From CAG-791 sp002449595 (GTDB taxonomy: Bacteria > Bacillota > Clostridia > Lachnospirales > Lachnospiraceae), in assembly GCA_946539855.1 (NCBI GenBank), contig CAMNHV010000021.1, positions 1 through 30,936 of the forward strand: a DNA stretch of 30,936 nt, read 5' to 3'. A model generated the notes under the pieces. It did no database searches. It saw only the letters and a program-made list of their open reading frames with translations, and had not been told where the DNA came from. Within the stretch, counting starts at the first letter, position 1. Every line of letters begins with the position of its first letter. A program made the position numbers and the translations under genes. Below, piece by piece: positions 15,917 through 24,219 of the stretch.

Positions 15917-16761
15917 TGAAAAAGTCAGACAATCATCATTACCTCGCGAAGACGCTGATCTTCATCGCATGCGTTTTCCTTGCGATCCTCAGCCTTTTCC
16001 CGTTCGTCGTCATGCTGGTCAACGCCACAAGGTCGACGACACAGATCCAGCAGCACGCGGTCTCGCTCATCCCTTCGTCGTACCTCGCGAACAACCTGAA
16101 GGTCCTTCTGGGCAAGAGCTTCAAGCCGTCCGTCGGCTTCATGAACTCGCTGATCATCTCGGTCTGCACGACACTGCTCGCGACCTATTTCTCGACGCTG
16201 ACGGCCTACGGCCTCGTCGTCTATGACTGGAAGCTCAAGAGGGCGTATTTCTCGTTCATCATGGCGATCATGATGATCCCGGCGCAGATCACGATGATCG
16301 GTTTCTACCAGATGGTCTACAAGATCCACATGACCAACAAGCTCTCGATGCTGATCCTCCCGGCGATCGCCTCGCCCTCCATGGTCTTCTTCATGCGGCA
16401 GTACATGATCCCGGCACTCTCGCTCGAGATCGTGCAGTCGGCCAGAATCGACGGCGCGAAGGAGTTCCTGATCTTCAACAAGATCGCGCTTCCGATCATG
16501 AAGCCCGCGATCGCGACGCAGGCGATCTTCACCTTCGTCAGCAGCTGGAACAACCTGTTCACCCCTTTGATCCTGCTCACCGACCAGAAGAAATACACGC
16601 TGCCCATCATGATCTCCCTGCTGCGCGGCGATATCTACAAGACGGAGTACGGCGCGGTCTACCTCGGTCTGTCCATGACGGCCCTGCCGCTGATCATCGT
16701 CTACCTGGCGCTGTCGAAGTACATCATCGCCGGTGTGGCGCTCGGCTCTGTCAAGGGTTAA
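15916..16761 (+). CDS. Sugar ABC transporter permease (MalG/UgpE type)
   Basis: This 281-residue membrane protein has six predicted helices and an EAA-type loop, QSARIDGAKEFLIFNKIALP. It pairs with the preceding permease to form the sugar channel. AGGAGG at 15901-15906 lies upstream of the ATG. The gene ends with tandem stops (TAATAA). It converges on the AraC gene, and only a short shared gap with one hairpin separates them. That hairpin has its T tract on the minus strand, so this operon has no clear terminator of its own. Confidence 0.9.
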   Translation: MKKSDNHHYLAKTLIFIACVFLAILSLFPFVVMLVNATRSTTQIQQHAVSLIPSSYLANNLKVLLGKSFKPSVGFMNSLIISVCTTLLATYFSTLTAYGLVVYDWKLKRAYFSFIMAIMMIPAQITMIGFYQMVYKIHMTNKLSMLILPAIASPSMVFFMRQYMIPALSLEIVQSARIDGAKEFLIFNKIALPIMKPAIATQAIFTFVSSWNNLFTPLILLTDQKKYTLPIMISLLRGDIYKTEYGAVYLGLSMTALPLIIVYLALSKYIIAGVALGSVKG

Positions 16762-16769
16762 TAAGCAAT

Positions 16770-16794
16770 AAAAAAGCGCCGGGCCTGCCGGCGC
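16770..16794 (-). terminator. Rho-independent terminator of the AraC gene
   Basis: GCGCCGG (16776-16782) pairs with CCGGCGC (16788-16794). Read leftward it is followed by six T residues (A run 16770-16775). On the plus strand no T tract follows, so it chiefly serves the leftward gene. Confidence 0.85.
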
Positions 16795-16825
16795 GAGGAT
16801 TCCGGGTCCTGGCGGATGGCGCCGC

Positions 16826-17809
16826 TCAGGCGCCGTCCCGGAACTCGGTAAACAGTGAGATGTGGTCCTGATAGGACTCGCTCAGAGCGCGGAAATCCGA
16901 GGGGGACATGCCGGTGTACTTCTTGAAGCTCCGGCTGAAGGAAGTCAGGTTGTTGAACCCGGTCCTGAAGCAGATCTCGGTGACCGAGAGATCGGAAGCC
17001 AGCAGGCTCTGCGCCGCCTGCACCCTCTTGTGGGTCAGGTAGTCCAGGAACGTGGTTCCGGTGTACTCGCGGAACAGGCGCGTGAAGTGGTACTTTGAGA
17101 AGCCGACGAAATCGGCTGCCTCATCCAGCGTAAAATCGTCGGCGTAATGCTCGTCCATGTAAGACAGAAGGCTGGCGAATTTATCATAGTTCACCTGGTG
17201 GTGACTGCTCTGTGTGGGAGAGAAGCTGTCCTTCTGCGCGTAATAATCCTGGCCGATGGTGGTGTACACGTCGAACAGGGTCGCGTAGATGGACAGTTCC
17301 CACATACTCTTTGCCGAGAAGTAAGTCTCGGTGATCTGCATCAGGAGTTCGTGGATCCGGTAGTACAGCTCCGATCCGGAACTGCGGGGCAGATACAGGG
17401 GCGCCATCATGACGGGATCGAGGACCTTGAAATCGCGGAACATCGCGAGCGGGGCCAGATCGAACTGGAAGATGAAGCGGACGCCCTCGACGCCGCCCAT
17501 CAGGCGGTGCAGGATGTGGGGCGGGATGAAAAGGATATCCCCGGCGCTTAAAACATAGTTGCGGCTGCCGGTCATGACGGTGTATCCGTTCTCCACGCAG
17601 AGGATGATCTCCGTCGCGGCGTGATGGTGCATCTCATAGCCTTCGAGCTGGTTGTTGTACCAGATCCGCAGATGCGTCCCGGGGACGTAATCCACGAGTT
17701 CTTCCGTATCTTTGACCTTCCGCCCGACGTACGGGGCCGGCTGCCGGTACTTGACCGGAATGCGTTCCATCGCTCTTTGTTTGTGTTCCCGGATCCTGTC
17801 CTTATCCAT
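16826..17809 (-). CDS. AraC-family transcriptional regulator with cupin sensor domain
   Basis: This 327-residue protein has an N-terminal cupin-like ligand domain (about 40-150, with HHH at 61-63 and LSAGDILFIPPHILHR) and a C-terminal AraC DNA-binding domain with two helix-turn-helix units. The first is FTLDEAADFVGFSKYHFTRL and the second is VTEICFRTGFNNLTSFSRSF, ending in the classic KKYTGMSPSDFR. It is placed convergently to the ABC operon and divergently from the GH3 gene, so it probably activates one or both when sugar is present. The start at 17809 has only a weak AGGT ribosome binding site. A small hairpin (17822-17836) lies just upstream of the start. Confidence 0.9.
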   Translation of the reverse strand: MDKDRIREHKQRAMERIPVKYRQPAPYVGRKVKDTEELVDYVPGTHLRIWYNNQLEGYEMHHHAATEIILCVENGYTVMTGSRNYVLSAGDILFIPPHILHRLMGGVEGVRFIFQFDLAPLAMFRDFKVLDPVMMAPLYLPRSSGSELYYRIHELLMQITETYFSAKSMWELSIYATLFDVYTTIGQDYYAQKDSFSPTQSSHHQVNYDKFASLLSYMDEHYADDFTLDEAADFVGFSKYHFTRLFREYTGTTFLDYLTHKRVQAAQSLLASDLSVTEICFRTGFNNLTSFSRSFKKYTGMSPSDFRALSESYQDHISLFTEFRDGA

Positions 17810-17846
17810 GACCTGTTACCAGCAGCTTCAGGCTGCAACTAATTGA

Positions 17847-17876
17847 TTGACCGTCTATATTATTCTAACAGATAAT
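17847..17876 (+). promoter_or_regulatory. Putative promoter of the GH3 gene
   Basis: TTGACC (17847-17852) and GATAAT (17871-17876) are separated by 18 bases in the AT-rich divergent gap between the AraC and GH3 genes. A left half-site resembling a CcpA cre box (TTGTAAGCG, 17884-17892) lies just downstream, but its right half does not match. Confidence 0.55.
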
Positions 17877-17982
17877 ACGGATATTGTAAGCGGACGTATC
17901 GTGCGGCAGCGCAGGAAGAATGCGGAAAACCTCTCCGCCGGGCCCTGCGGCAGCCGCGGAAAACAAGAGGGTGGAAACTATT

Positions 17983-20211
17983 ATGAACAGAGCGGAAGCA
18001 GAACAGAAGGCCAGGGCTCTGGTCGCACAGATGACACTGGAAGAGAAGGCGTCGCAGCTGAAGTTCGACGCCCCGGCGATCCCGCGGCTCGGGATCCCGG
18101 CATATAACTGGTGGAACGAAGCTCTGCACGGCGTCGCGCGGGCGGGCACCGCGACGGTGTTTCCGCAGGCGATCGGCCTGGCGGCGATGTTTGACGAGGA
18201 CCTCATGGAGGAGATCGCGGACTGCATCGCGACGGAGGGCCGCGCCAAATACAACGCGCAGTCGAAGAAGGAAGACCGCGACATCTACAAGGGACTGACC
18301 TTCTGGTCGCCGAACGTCAACATCTTCCGCGATCCCAGGTGGGGGAGAGGGCACGAGACCTACGGCGAGGATCCGTATCTCACGTCCCGCCTCGGCGTCC
18401 GCTTCGTCAGGGGACTGCAGGGCACCGGCGAGATCGCAGGATCAGGTCACCCGTATTTAAAGAGCGCGGCGTGCGCGAAGCACTTCGCCGTGCACTCCGG
18501 CCCGGAGGCTCTCCGCCACGAATTTGACGCGGTCGCTTCTCCGAAGGACATGGAGGAGACCTACCTTCCCGCGTTTGAGGCGTGCGTGAAGGAAGGCGAT
18601 GTCGAAGCCGTCATGGGCGCGTACAACCGCACGAACGGCGAGGTCTGCTGCGGCAGCCCGAAGCTTCAGGAGATCCTCAGAGGAAAGTGGGGCTTCCAGG
18701 GACACTTCGTCTCCGACTGCTGGGCGGTCCGCGACTTCCACGAACACCATCACGTGACGTCCCGCCCCGAGGAATCCGTCAAGCTGGCGCTGGAGAACGG
18801 CACCGACGTCAACTGCGGCTGCACCTACGAGCGTGTGATGAACGCGCTGCACGAGGGAATCCTCGATGAAGCGTACGTCACGAGGTCGTGCGAGAGGCTT
18901 TTCACCACGAGATATCTGCTCGGCATGTTCGATGAGACCGAGTACGATGCCATCCCGTACAGCGCAGTGGAGTGCGACAGGCACATCGACGCGGCGGCGC
19001 GCGCCGCGCGGGAGAGCGTCGTCCTCCTGAAGAACGACGGCATTCTGCCGATCGAGGAGACGGTCCGCACGATCGGCGTGATCGGTCCAAACGCAAACAG
19101 CAGAAAAGCACTTATCGGCAACTATCACGGCACTTCCTCCCGCTACGTTACCGTGCTCGAGGGCATCCAGGACTTCGTGGCGGACCGCCACGGCCTGGCC
19201 GGCGACGAGAAGGTCCGCGTCTTCTACTCCGAGGGCTGCGACCTGTTCCGGGAGAATGTAGAAGATCTGTCCGCACCGGGCAGCCACGACCGCATCGCGG
19301 AGGCGCTCACGGTCGCGGAGCAGTCCGAAGTCGTCATCCTGGTCGTCGGCCTCGACGAGACGCTCGAAGGAGAAGAGGGCGACACCGGCAACTCCTACGC
19401 GTCCGGCGACAAGAACGATCTCCTGCTTCCGGAGTCCCAGCGGATCCTCATGGACAAGGTCCTGGACTGCGGCAGGCCGGTCATCGTCATCAACATGAGC
19501 GGCAGCTCGATCGATCTGTCCGCGGCGCAGGAGAAGGCAGCGGCCATCCTGCAGGCCTGGTATCCCGGCGCGCGCGGCGGCGCGAACATCGCCGAGATCC
19601 TCTTCGGCGCGGTCTCGCCCTCCGGCAAGCTCCCGGTCACGTTCTACAGGAACGAGGATCTGGACGCGATGCCCGCGTTCACGGACTACGCGATGAAGGA
19701 CCGCACGTACCGCTACTTCACCGGCGCGCCACTGTATCCGTTCGGATACGGGCTGACCTACGGCGACTGCAAGGCGCAGATCGCGGGGACAGAGATTCTG
19801 AAGTCTTCTGAAGGAGAGAAAGCTGAGACGGGGCAGGGCGCCTTCGGATCGGCGGATCCCGGACAGTCCGCTGTCGGGGCAGACTTCGCCGGCGTCAGGG
19901 TCAGTGTCACAGCACAGAACGAGGGGCGCGAGACCGACGACGTCCTTCAGATCTACGTCAAAGATCTGGAGTCCCCTTGCGCGGTACCCGGCCCGCAGCT
20001 CGCGGGCTTCCGCAGGATCCACCTCGGGGGCGGCGAGGAGCGCACCTACGAGATCGACCTTCCGGCGCGCGCCTTCACCTCGGTCGACGAGGCGGGCATC
20101 CGCGCGATCCGCGGTAAGAGATTCTGCATCTATGCCGGATTCCAGCAGCCCGGCGCCCGGAGTGAGGAGCTGACCGGCGCGAGCTGCGCGGCAGTTGAGA
20201 TCGAGGTCTGA
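17983..20211 (+). CDS. Glycoside hydrolase family 3, beta-xylosidase/beta-glucosidase type, intracellular
   Basis: This 742-residue enzyme has a GH3 N-terminal barrel (about 20-310), a GH3 C-terminal sandwich (about 350-600) and a fibronectin III-like domain (about 660-735). WWNEALHGVAR and NVNIFRDPRWGRGHETYGED are typical of the xylosidase-like branch. The catalytic nucleophile is Asp245 in FVSDCWA. No signal peptide is present, so it should cleave imported oligosaccharides from their non-reducing ends in the cytosol, fitting the ABC importer next door. A Gly/Ala/Glu-rich insert (about residues 605-635) precedes the last domain. The ATG at 17983 is chosen because an AGAGGGTGG site precedes it and the conserved domain starts there. 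The frame is open from 17920. Xylose versus glucose preference is not decidable here. Confidence 0.9.
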   Translation: MNRAEAEQKARALVAQMTLEEKASQLKFDAPAIPRLGIPAYNWWNEALHGVARAGTATVFPQAIGLAAMFDEDLMEEIADCIATEGRAKYNAQSKKEDRDIYKGLTFWSPNVNIFRDPRWGRGHETYGEDPYLTSRLGVRFVRGLQGTGEIAGSGHPYLKSAACAKHFAVHSGPEALRHEFDAVASPKDMEETYLPAFEACVKEGDVEAVMGAYNRTNGEVCCGSPKLQEILRGKWGFQGHFVSDCWAVRDFHEHHHVTSRPEESVKLALENGTDVNCGCTYERVMNALHEGILDEAYVTRSCERLFTTRYLLGMFDETEYDAIPYSAVECDRHIDAAARAARESVVLLKNDGILPIEETVRTIGVIGPNANSRKALIGNYHGTSSRYVTVLEGIQDFVADRHGLAGDEKVRVFYSEGCDLFRENVEDLSAPGSHDRIAEALTVAEQSEVVILVVGLDETLEGEEGDTGNSYASGDKNDLLLPESQRILMDKVLDCGRPVIVINMSGSSIDLSAAQEKAAAILQAWYPGARGGANIAEILFGAVSPSGKLPVTFYRNEDLDAMPAFTDYAMKDRTYRYFTGAPLYPFGYGLTYGDCKAQIAGTEILKSSEGEKAETGQGAFGSADPGQSAVGADFAGVRVSVTAQNEGRETDDVLQIYVKDLESPCAVPGPQLAGFRRIHLGGGEERTYEIDLPARAFTSVDEAGIRAIRGKRFCIYAGFQQPGARSEELTGASCAAVEIEV

Positions 20212-20215
20212 GCAT

Positions 20216-21661
20216 ATGATGACAGACCTCGAACAGATCTCGAAATACATTGAAGCGCGCAGGGGTAGGATCCTCGCGGCGAACGACGCGATCCACGATC
20301 TCGCGGAGCTCTCCTATGAGGAGACGCAGTCCGCGAAGGTTCTCACAGACATTCTTCGTGAAGAAGGCTTCCGCGTCGAGAAAGGCCTTGCGGGCATGCC
20401 GACCTGCTTTACCGGCACGTGGGGAGAGGGCAGTCCAGTCATGGGCATCCTCGGCGAATTCGACGCGCTCGACAAGCTGAGCCAGGAGAGCGGCTGCACG
20501 GTCCACAAGCCGCTGAAGGAGGGCGCCCCGGGACACGGCTGCGGGCACTGCTGCCTCGGCACCGGCGCGCTGGCGGCGGCAATCGCGGTGAAGGAATATC
20601 TCCGGGAAAACGATCTCCCCGGCACGACCATCTATTACGGCTGCCCGGCGGAAGAGGGCGCGGGCGCGAAGCAGTTCATGGCGAGAGCAGGGCTGTTTGA
20701 CGGCGTCGATTTCGTCTACACGTGGCATCCGTCCACGGTGAACGAGGTGTCCGGCTCGTCCAGCAACGCGATCATGGGCGCCAACTTTGCGTTTTTCGGG
20801 AGGACCTCCCACGCCGGCGGGTCGCCCTGGCTCGGCAGGAGCGCGCTCGACGCGGCGGAGCTCATGAGCGTCGGCTGCAATTACCTGCGGGAGCACATCC
20901 TGGACGGCGAGCGCATCCACTACGCGTATGCGGACGCCGGCGGCGGAGCGCCGAACGTGGTCCCGGACTACGCGAGGGTGAAGTATGAGGTGAGGAGCCC
21001 GCGCGTGGCTGATCTGACGAAGCTTTTCGACCGCGTCGTCAAAGTCGCGCAGGGCGCCGCCATGATGACGGAGACCCGGATGGAATATGAGGTCACGATG
21101 GCGTTTTCGGATTCCCTGAACAACACTGTGCTCGCGGGGATCGCCTCGGACTGCCTTGAGGAAGTCGGCGCACCGGATTGGGACGAAAAGGACTTTTCCC
21201 TCGCGAAGGCTTACCTGAATTCTTATGACAGCGATACGCTGGAGGGAATCAGGAACGGGCTCCGGAGGCGCTTCGTCCTGCAGGAACAGGATCTTGCGCT
21301 CATTCTCGAGAGGCCGCTCCACACGGGCGTTTTCCCGTACGCCGGCATCACGGGCGAAGTGGAGGGCGGCTCCACGGACGTTGGCGACGTCACGTACACC
21401 GTTCCGACCTGCGAGATCCACGTCGCGACCGCGTGCCTCGGCAACATCGGCCACACCTGGCAGATGGCGGGACAGGCCGGCAGCAGCATCGGCCACAAGG
21501 GACTCCTGACGGCGGCGCGCGCCATCGCGCTTTCCTGCATCCGCACGATGCAGCAGCCCGAGAAGATCGCCCTCGCGAAGGAGGAGACGCTCGCGAGAAA
21601 CGGCGGGCACTATGTCTGTCCGCTTCCGGATTCCGTCCAGCCGCCGGTGGGGAGATACTAG
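20216..21661 (+). CDS. M20-family amidohydrolase, AbgB-like
   Basis: This 481-residue cytosolic metallo-amidohydrolase resembles subunit B of p-aminobenzoyl-glutamate hydrolase and related M20D amidases. GILGEFDAL and GHGCGHCCLGTGALAAA (His107, Cys109, His111) hold metal ligands. PAEEGAGAK holds the catalytic and metal Glu pair (146, 147). FGRTSHAGGSPW marks the dimerisation domain. At the position usually Asn or Asp after GHGCGH this protein has Cys112, which is unusual. It starts four bases after the GH3 stop, with GAGG at 20203-20206 inside the GH3 gene, so the two are translationally linked. An amide substrate would be unexpected beside sugar genes, and the true substrate is unknown. Confidence 0.85.
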   Translation: MMTDLEQISKYIEARRGRILAANDAIHDLAELSYEETQSAKVLTDILREEGFRVEKGLAGMPTCFTGTWGEGSPVMGILGEFDALDKLSQESGCTVHKPLKEGAPGHGCGHCCLGTGALAAAIAVKEYLRENDLPGTTIYYGCPAEEGAGAKQFMARAGLFDGVDFVYTWHPSTVNEVSGSSSNAIMGANFAFFGRTSHAGGSPWLGRSALDAAELMSVGCNYLREHILDGERIHYAYADAGGGAPNVVPDYARVKYEVRSPRVADLTKLFDRVVKVAQGAAMMTETRMEYEVTMAFSDSLNNTVLAGIASDCLEEVGAPDWDEKDFSLAKAYLNSYDSDTLEGIRNGLRRRFVLQEQDLALILERPLHTGVFPYAGITGEVEGGSTDVGDVTYTVPTCEIHVATACLGNIGHTWQMAGQAGSSIGHKGLLTAARAIALSCIRTMQQPEKIALAKEETLARNGGHYVCPLPDSVQPPVGRY

Positions 21662-21684
21662 GCGACCTAAAATCATATGTATTT

Positions 21685-21720
21685 CAAATGACCCGGCACT
21701 TTCTCATGCCGGGTCATTTG
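21685..21720 (+). terminator. Strong hairpin after the amidohydrolase gene
   Basis: A perfect 14-bp stem (21685-21698 with 21707-21720) encloses an 8-base loop, 23 bases after the stop. The T tract is poor (the right arm ends ATTTG, then TCTCTG), so termination efficiency is uncertain. Confidence 0.7.
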
Positions 21721-21788
21721 TCTCTGAAAAAGAACAATTTTGGAATCGCATTTTTTTAAGCACATCTGACAAATAACTCCGGCCTCCG

Positions 21789-21818
21789 TTGATTTATATA
21801 GTGCAATTTGTGTATACT
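21789..21818 (+). promoter_or_regulatory. Putative sigma-A-type promoter of the hydrogenase operon
   Basis: TTGATT (21789-21794) and TATACT (21813-21818) are 18 bases apart in an AT-rich stretch about 185 bases before the hydrogenase large-subunit gene. It is the best promoter match in the window. Confidence 0.65.
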
Positions 21819-21824
21819 TTAATC

Positions 21825-22001
21825 GAGTATGTAATCATTAATATTGTGGAGAATGCCGTCCTTTTCGGACAGGGGCAGACGCTTTTCCCGATGGATTTCC
21901 ATTCGATTTCCGTATGACTGGAGATCCGGGAGGGGGAGAGGAAGCGCCGGACCGGGGCGGGCTGCAGGATCCGCAGTATAAAGGAACAGGGGGATAAAAG
22001 A
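21825..22001 (+). other. Long 5' leader of the hydrogenase operon
   Basis: About 175 bases separate the predicted transcription start from the first gene. Small possible stems are visible (GTCC-TTTTC-GGAC near 21855, and ATGGA-TT-TCCAT near 21883) together with purine-rich GGGAGGGGGAGAGG. No known riboswitch could be recognised by eye. The length would allow regulation at the RNA level, but nothing proves it. Confidence 0.35.
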
Positions 22002-23084
22002 ATGAGCTACATCATTCCGATTGGCCCGTATCACCCGGCGCTGGAGGAACCGGTCCATGCCAGACTGATCGTCGAGGGTGAGACAATCAAGGATGCCGAA
22101 GTCTTCATCGGCTACAACCACCGCGGCATTGAGAAGCTTGCACAGGAAAGGAACTTTATCCAGACCATCGTGCTCGTGGAACGTGTCTGCGGCATCTGCT
22201 CGCATTCCCATGCACTGACCTATGCGATGTGCCTGGAGAACATTGCGGGCATGGAAGTGCCGAAGAGAGGACAGTACATCCGAGTGATCGTCGAGGAGCT
22301 GGAGAGGATCCACTCCCACCTTCTGTGGCTCGGCATTGCCTGCCACATCATCGGACACGACAGTCTGTTCATGCAGATCTGGAAAGACCGCGAACGGACC
22401 ATGGACACGCTGGAACGCGTGACGGGAAACCGCGTCAACTACGGCATGAACACCGTGGGCGGCGCAAGAAGAGACCTCGATGACGACGTGAGAAGAATGA
22501 TCCTCGAGGCTATGGACGACCTGGAACAGAAGATGGGCCCCATAACGCATTTCCTGACGACGGACAAGACCGTTGCGATGCGTACCAAGGGTGTCGGCGT
22601 TCTCACGACTGAGGATGCGCTGCGCCTGGGAACCGTCGGACCGCACGCGAGAGCGTCAGGCGTCGACATCGACGTGCGGCGGGATGCGCCGTACAGCAGC
22701 TACGACGACTTCGAATTCGACGTTCCGGTGCAGCAGTCCTGCGACGTGTACGCCAGAGTCGTGATCCGCGTCCTGGAGATCTATGAGAGCATGAAGATCA
22801 TCCGCCAGGCTGTGGAGAATCTGCCGGAAGGCCCCATCAACCTCGGCAACAAGATCCCCCGGATCCCGGCGGGACAGTTTGTCGCGAGACATGAGGCGCC
22901 GCGCGGACACCTGGTCTACAAGGTCGTGACGGACGGAGGGCAGACCAACGCCCGTGTCAGCATTCACGTGCCGACTTTCAAGACAGCGCCGACCGTACCT
23001 GTCATGCTGCGGGGCAACACCGTGGCGGACGCAGGCCTGATCGTCGCGTCGATCGACCCGTGCTTCTCCTGCCTTGACTGCTGA
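22002..23084 (+). CDS. Group 4 [NiFe] hydrogenase large (catalytic) subunit, MbhL/EchE-like
   Basis: This 360-residue protein is homologous to NuoD and carries the NiFe site. The L1 motif RVCGICSHSH supplies Cys63 and Cys66. The L2 motif DPCFSC supplies Cys354 and Cys357. All four nickel ligands are therefore present, which argues against the Mbx/Mbs sulfur-reductase branch. The protein ends CFSCLDC, three residues after the last ligand, so there is no C-terminal extension to be clipped by a maturation protease. The residue where group 4 proteins usually have Arg (CTDR/CTER) is Cys360. It opens the operon after a 175-base leader, whereas in the archaeal Mbh order it sits near the end. GGGGGATAAAAGA gives a moderate ribosome binding site. 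Confidence 0.93.
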   Translation: MSYIIPIGPYHPALEEPVHARLIVEGETIKDAEVFIGYNHRGIEKLAQERNFIQTIVLVERVCGICSHSHALTYAMCLENIAGMEVPKRGQYIRVIVEELERIHSHLLWLGIACHIIGHDSLFMQIWKDRERTMDTLERVTGNRVNYGMNTVGGARRDLDDDVRRMILEAMDDLEQKMGPITHFLTTDKTVAMRTKGVGVLTTEDALRLGTVGPHARASGVDIDVRRDAPYSSYDDFEFDVPVQQSCDVYARVVIRVLEIYESMKIIRQAVENLPEGPINLGNKIPRIPAGQFVARHEAPRGHLVYKVVTDGGQTNARVSIHVPTFKTAPTVPVMLRGNTVADAGLIVASIDPCFSCLDC

Positions 23085-23095
23085 GCGGGGGACGT

Positions 23096-23428
23096 ATGCA
23101 CGAGCTGTCGATTACAAAGAACATTCTGGATGTGGCGACGAAGACCGTCACGGAGGGGAAGGTCAGGAAGATCAACCTTCTTCGCGGAGAGTACTCCGAC
23201 GTCATACCCGAATATGTACAGAACTGCTTTGACAAGCTGAGCGCAGGCACGATCTGCGAAGGCGCGGTGCTCGAGTTTCACTCGCAGAAGCCCGTCGTCT
23301 CCTGCAGGGACTGCGGGCGGGAGAGCGAGCTGGAAGTCGGACAGTACGAGTGCCCTTCCTGCGGAAGCATGAACGTCAGGATCCTGCGCGGTCTGGAATT
23401 TGTGATTGAAAGTCTTGAAGTGGACTAG
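23096..23428 (+). CDS. hypA: Hydrogenase nickel metallochaperone HypA
   Basis: This 110-residue protein begins MHELSI, with the nickel-binding His2. It has the HypA zinc-site cysteines at 70, 73, 86 and 89 (CRDC and CPSC). It inserts nickel into the hydrogenase large subunit together with HypB, which is not in the window. It sits 11 bases after the large-subunit stop, directly beside its client. Its presence supports a nickel-containing, functional hydrogenase. The other maturation genes (hypB to hypF) must lie elsewhere. Confidence 0.95.
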   Translation: MHELSITKNILDVATKTVTEGKVRKINLLRGEYSDVIPEYVQNCFDKLSAGTICEGAVLEFHSQKPVVSCRDCGRESELEVGQYECPSCGSMNVRILRGLEFVIESLEVD

Positions 23429-23437
23429 GAGGATGTT

Positions 23438-23968
23438 GTGAACGAAAAAGGCTTGAAGTGGGTATCCACATTTATACTGTGCTTTGTCTTCTGGACATTG
23501 CTCACGTGGTCGCTCGCACCCAGGGAGATCATCCTGGGGGTCGTCATCTCGGCGATCGTCGCGGCGGTCACAGGACAGTACCTGATCGAGAGCAGCCCGT
23601 TTTATCTCTATAATCCGGTGCGCCTCGCGATCCTGCTGTTCTACTACGTCATCATCTTCATGAAGGAAGTGATCAAAGCGAACATTTCCATGGTGAAGAT
23701 CGTGCTGAGCCCGAACCTGAAGAACTACCAGGCGGGCGTCATCCGGATCCCCGGATCCGATGAGATCGACAGCACCTACGGCCTCGCGTCGGTCGCGAAC
23801 TGCATCACGCTGACGCCCGGCACGATCACGGCTGAAGTCGCGAAGGACGAAGACGGTAAGAATTACTACTACGTCCACTGGATCGATATGGAGACCCAGA
23901 ACCGCGAGAAGGCCGCCGACATCATCAAGGGTACAATGGAATCGTGGATAGGGAGGATCTGGAAATGA
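23438..23968 (+). CDS. MrpE/MbhA-like antiporter-module subunit
   Basis: This 176-residue protein has two or three N-terminal membrane helices and a soluble C-terminal domain typical of MrpE (ANCITLTPGTITAEV ... YYYVHWIDM). It starts with GTG at 23438, five bases after AGGAGG, which itself overlaps the hypA stop. In Mbh complexes this subunit, with MrpF and MrpG, forms part of the sodium-translocating membrane region. It ends in an ATGA overlap with the next gene. Confidence 0.9.
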   Translation: MNEKGLKWVSTFILCFVFWTLLTWSLAPREIILGVVISAIVAAVTGQYLIESSPFYLYNPVRLAILLFYYVIIFMKEVIKANISMVKIVLSPNLKNYQAGVIRIPGSDEIDSTYGLASVANCITLTPGTITAEVAKDEDGKNYYYVHWIDMETQNREKAADIIKGTMESWIGRIWK

Positions 23969-24219
23969 CACTGCTTCTTATCGGGGCCATCTGCTATGTG
24001 GTCTTAGCTCTCTGTCTGCTGTACCGTATCATCGTCGGCCCCACGGCCGCAGACAGGATGTGCGCGGCGGACGCGCTTGACCTTACGACCGCGACCGCGC
24101 TCGTTTTGTATTCCCTGTACACCGGGAGAGGCATCTATCTGGATATCGCTCTCGTCACGGCGGTGCTGGGATTTGTGACCACCGTATTTGTAGCTCGCTA
24201 TCTGGAGGGGAGAGTATGA
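23965..24219 (+). CDS. MrpF/MbhB-like antiporter-module subunit
   Basis: This 84-residue protein has three membrane helices and the MrpF core YRIIVGPTAADRMCAADAL. The ATG at 23965 lies in the stop of the previous gene, with GGAGG at 23952-23956. A GTG at 23944 is in frame but would place the ribosome binding site inside the gene. It belongs to the sodium-translocating part of the complex. Confidence 0.9.
   Translation: MTLLLIGAICYVVLALCLLYRIIVGPTAADRMCAADALDLTTATALVLYSLYTGRGIYLDIALVTAVLGFVTTVFVARYLEGRV

Noticed and set aside
16770..16794. Terminator for the permease operon on the plus strand
   Set aside because: The stem is followed by GAGGATTCC, not T residues. The T tract exists only on the minus strand.
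17884..17892. CcpA cre site downstream of the GH3 promoter
   Set aside because: Only the left half (TTGTAAGCG) fits. The right half does not match the consensus.
18457..20250. 597-codon minus-strand frame opposite the GH3 gene
   Set aside because: It is a mirror of GC-rich codon usage. The plus strand has clear GH3 motifs. Similar shadows lie opposite the GH9, amidohydrolase and ABC ATPase genes.
21825..22001. Nickel or other metal riboswitch in the hydrogenase leader
   Set aside because: Only small, weak stems could be seen and no conserved riboswitch core was recognised. A covariance-model search would be needed to reopen this.
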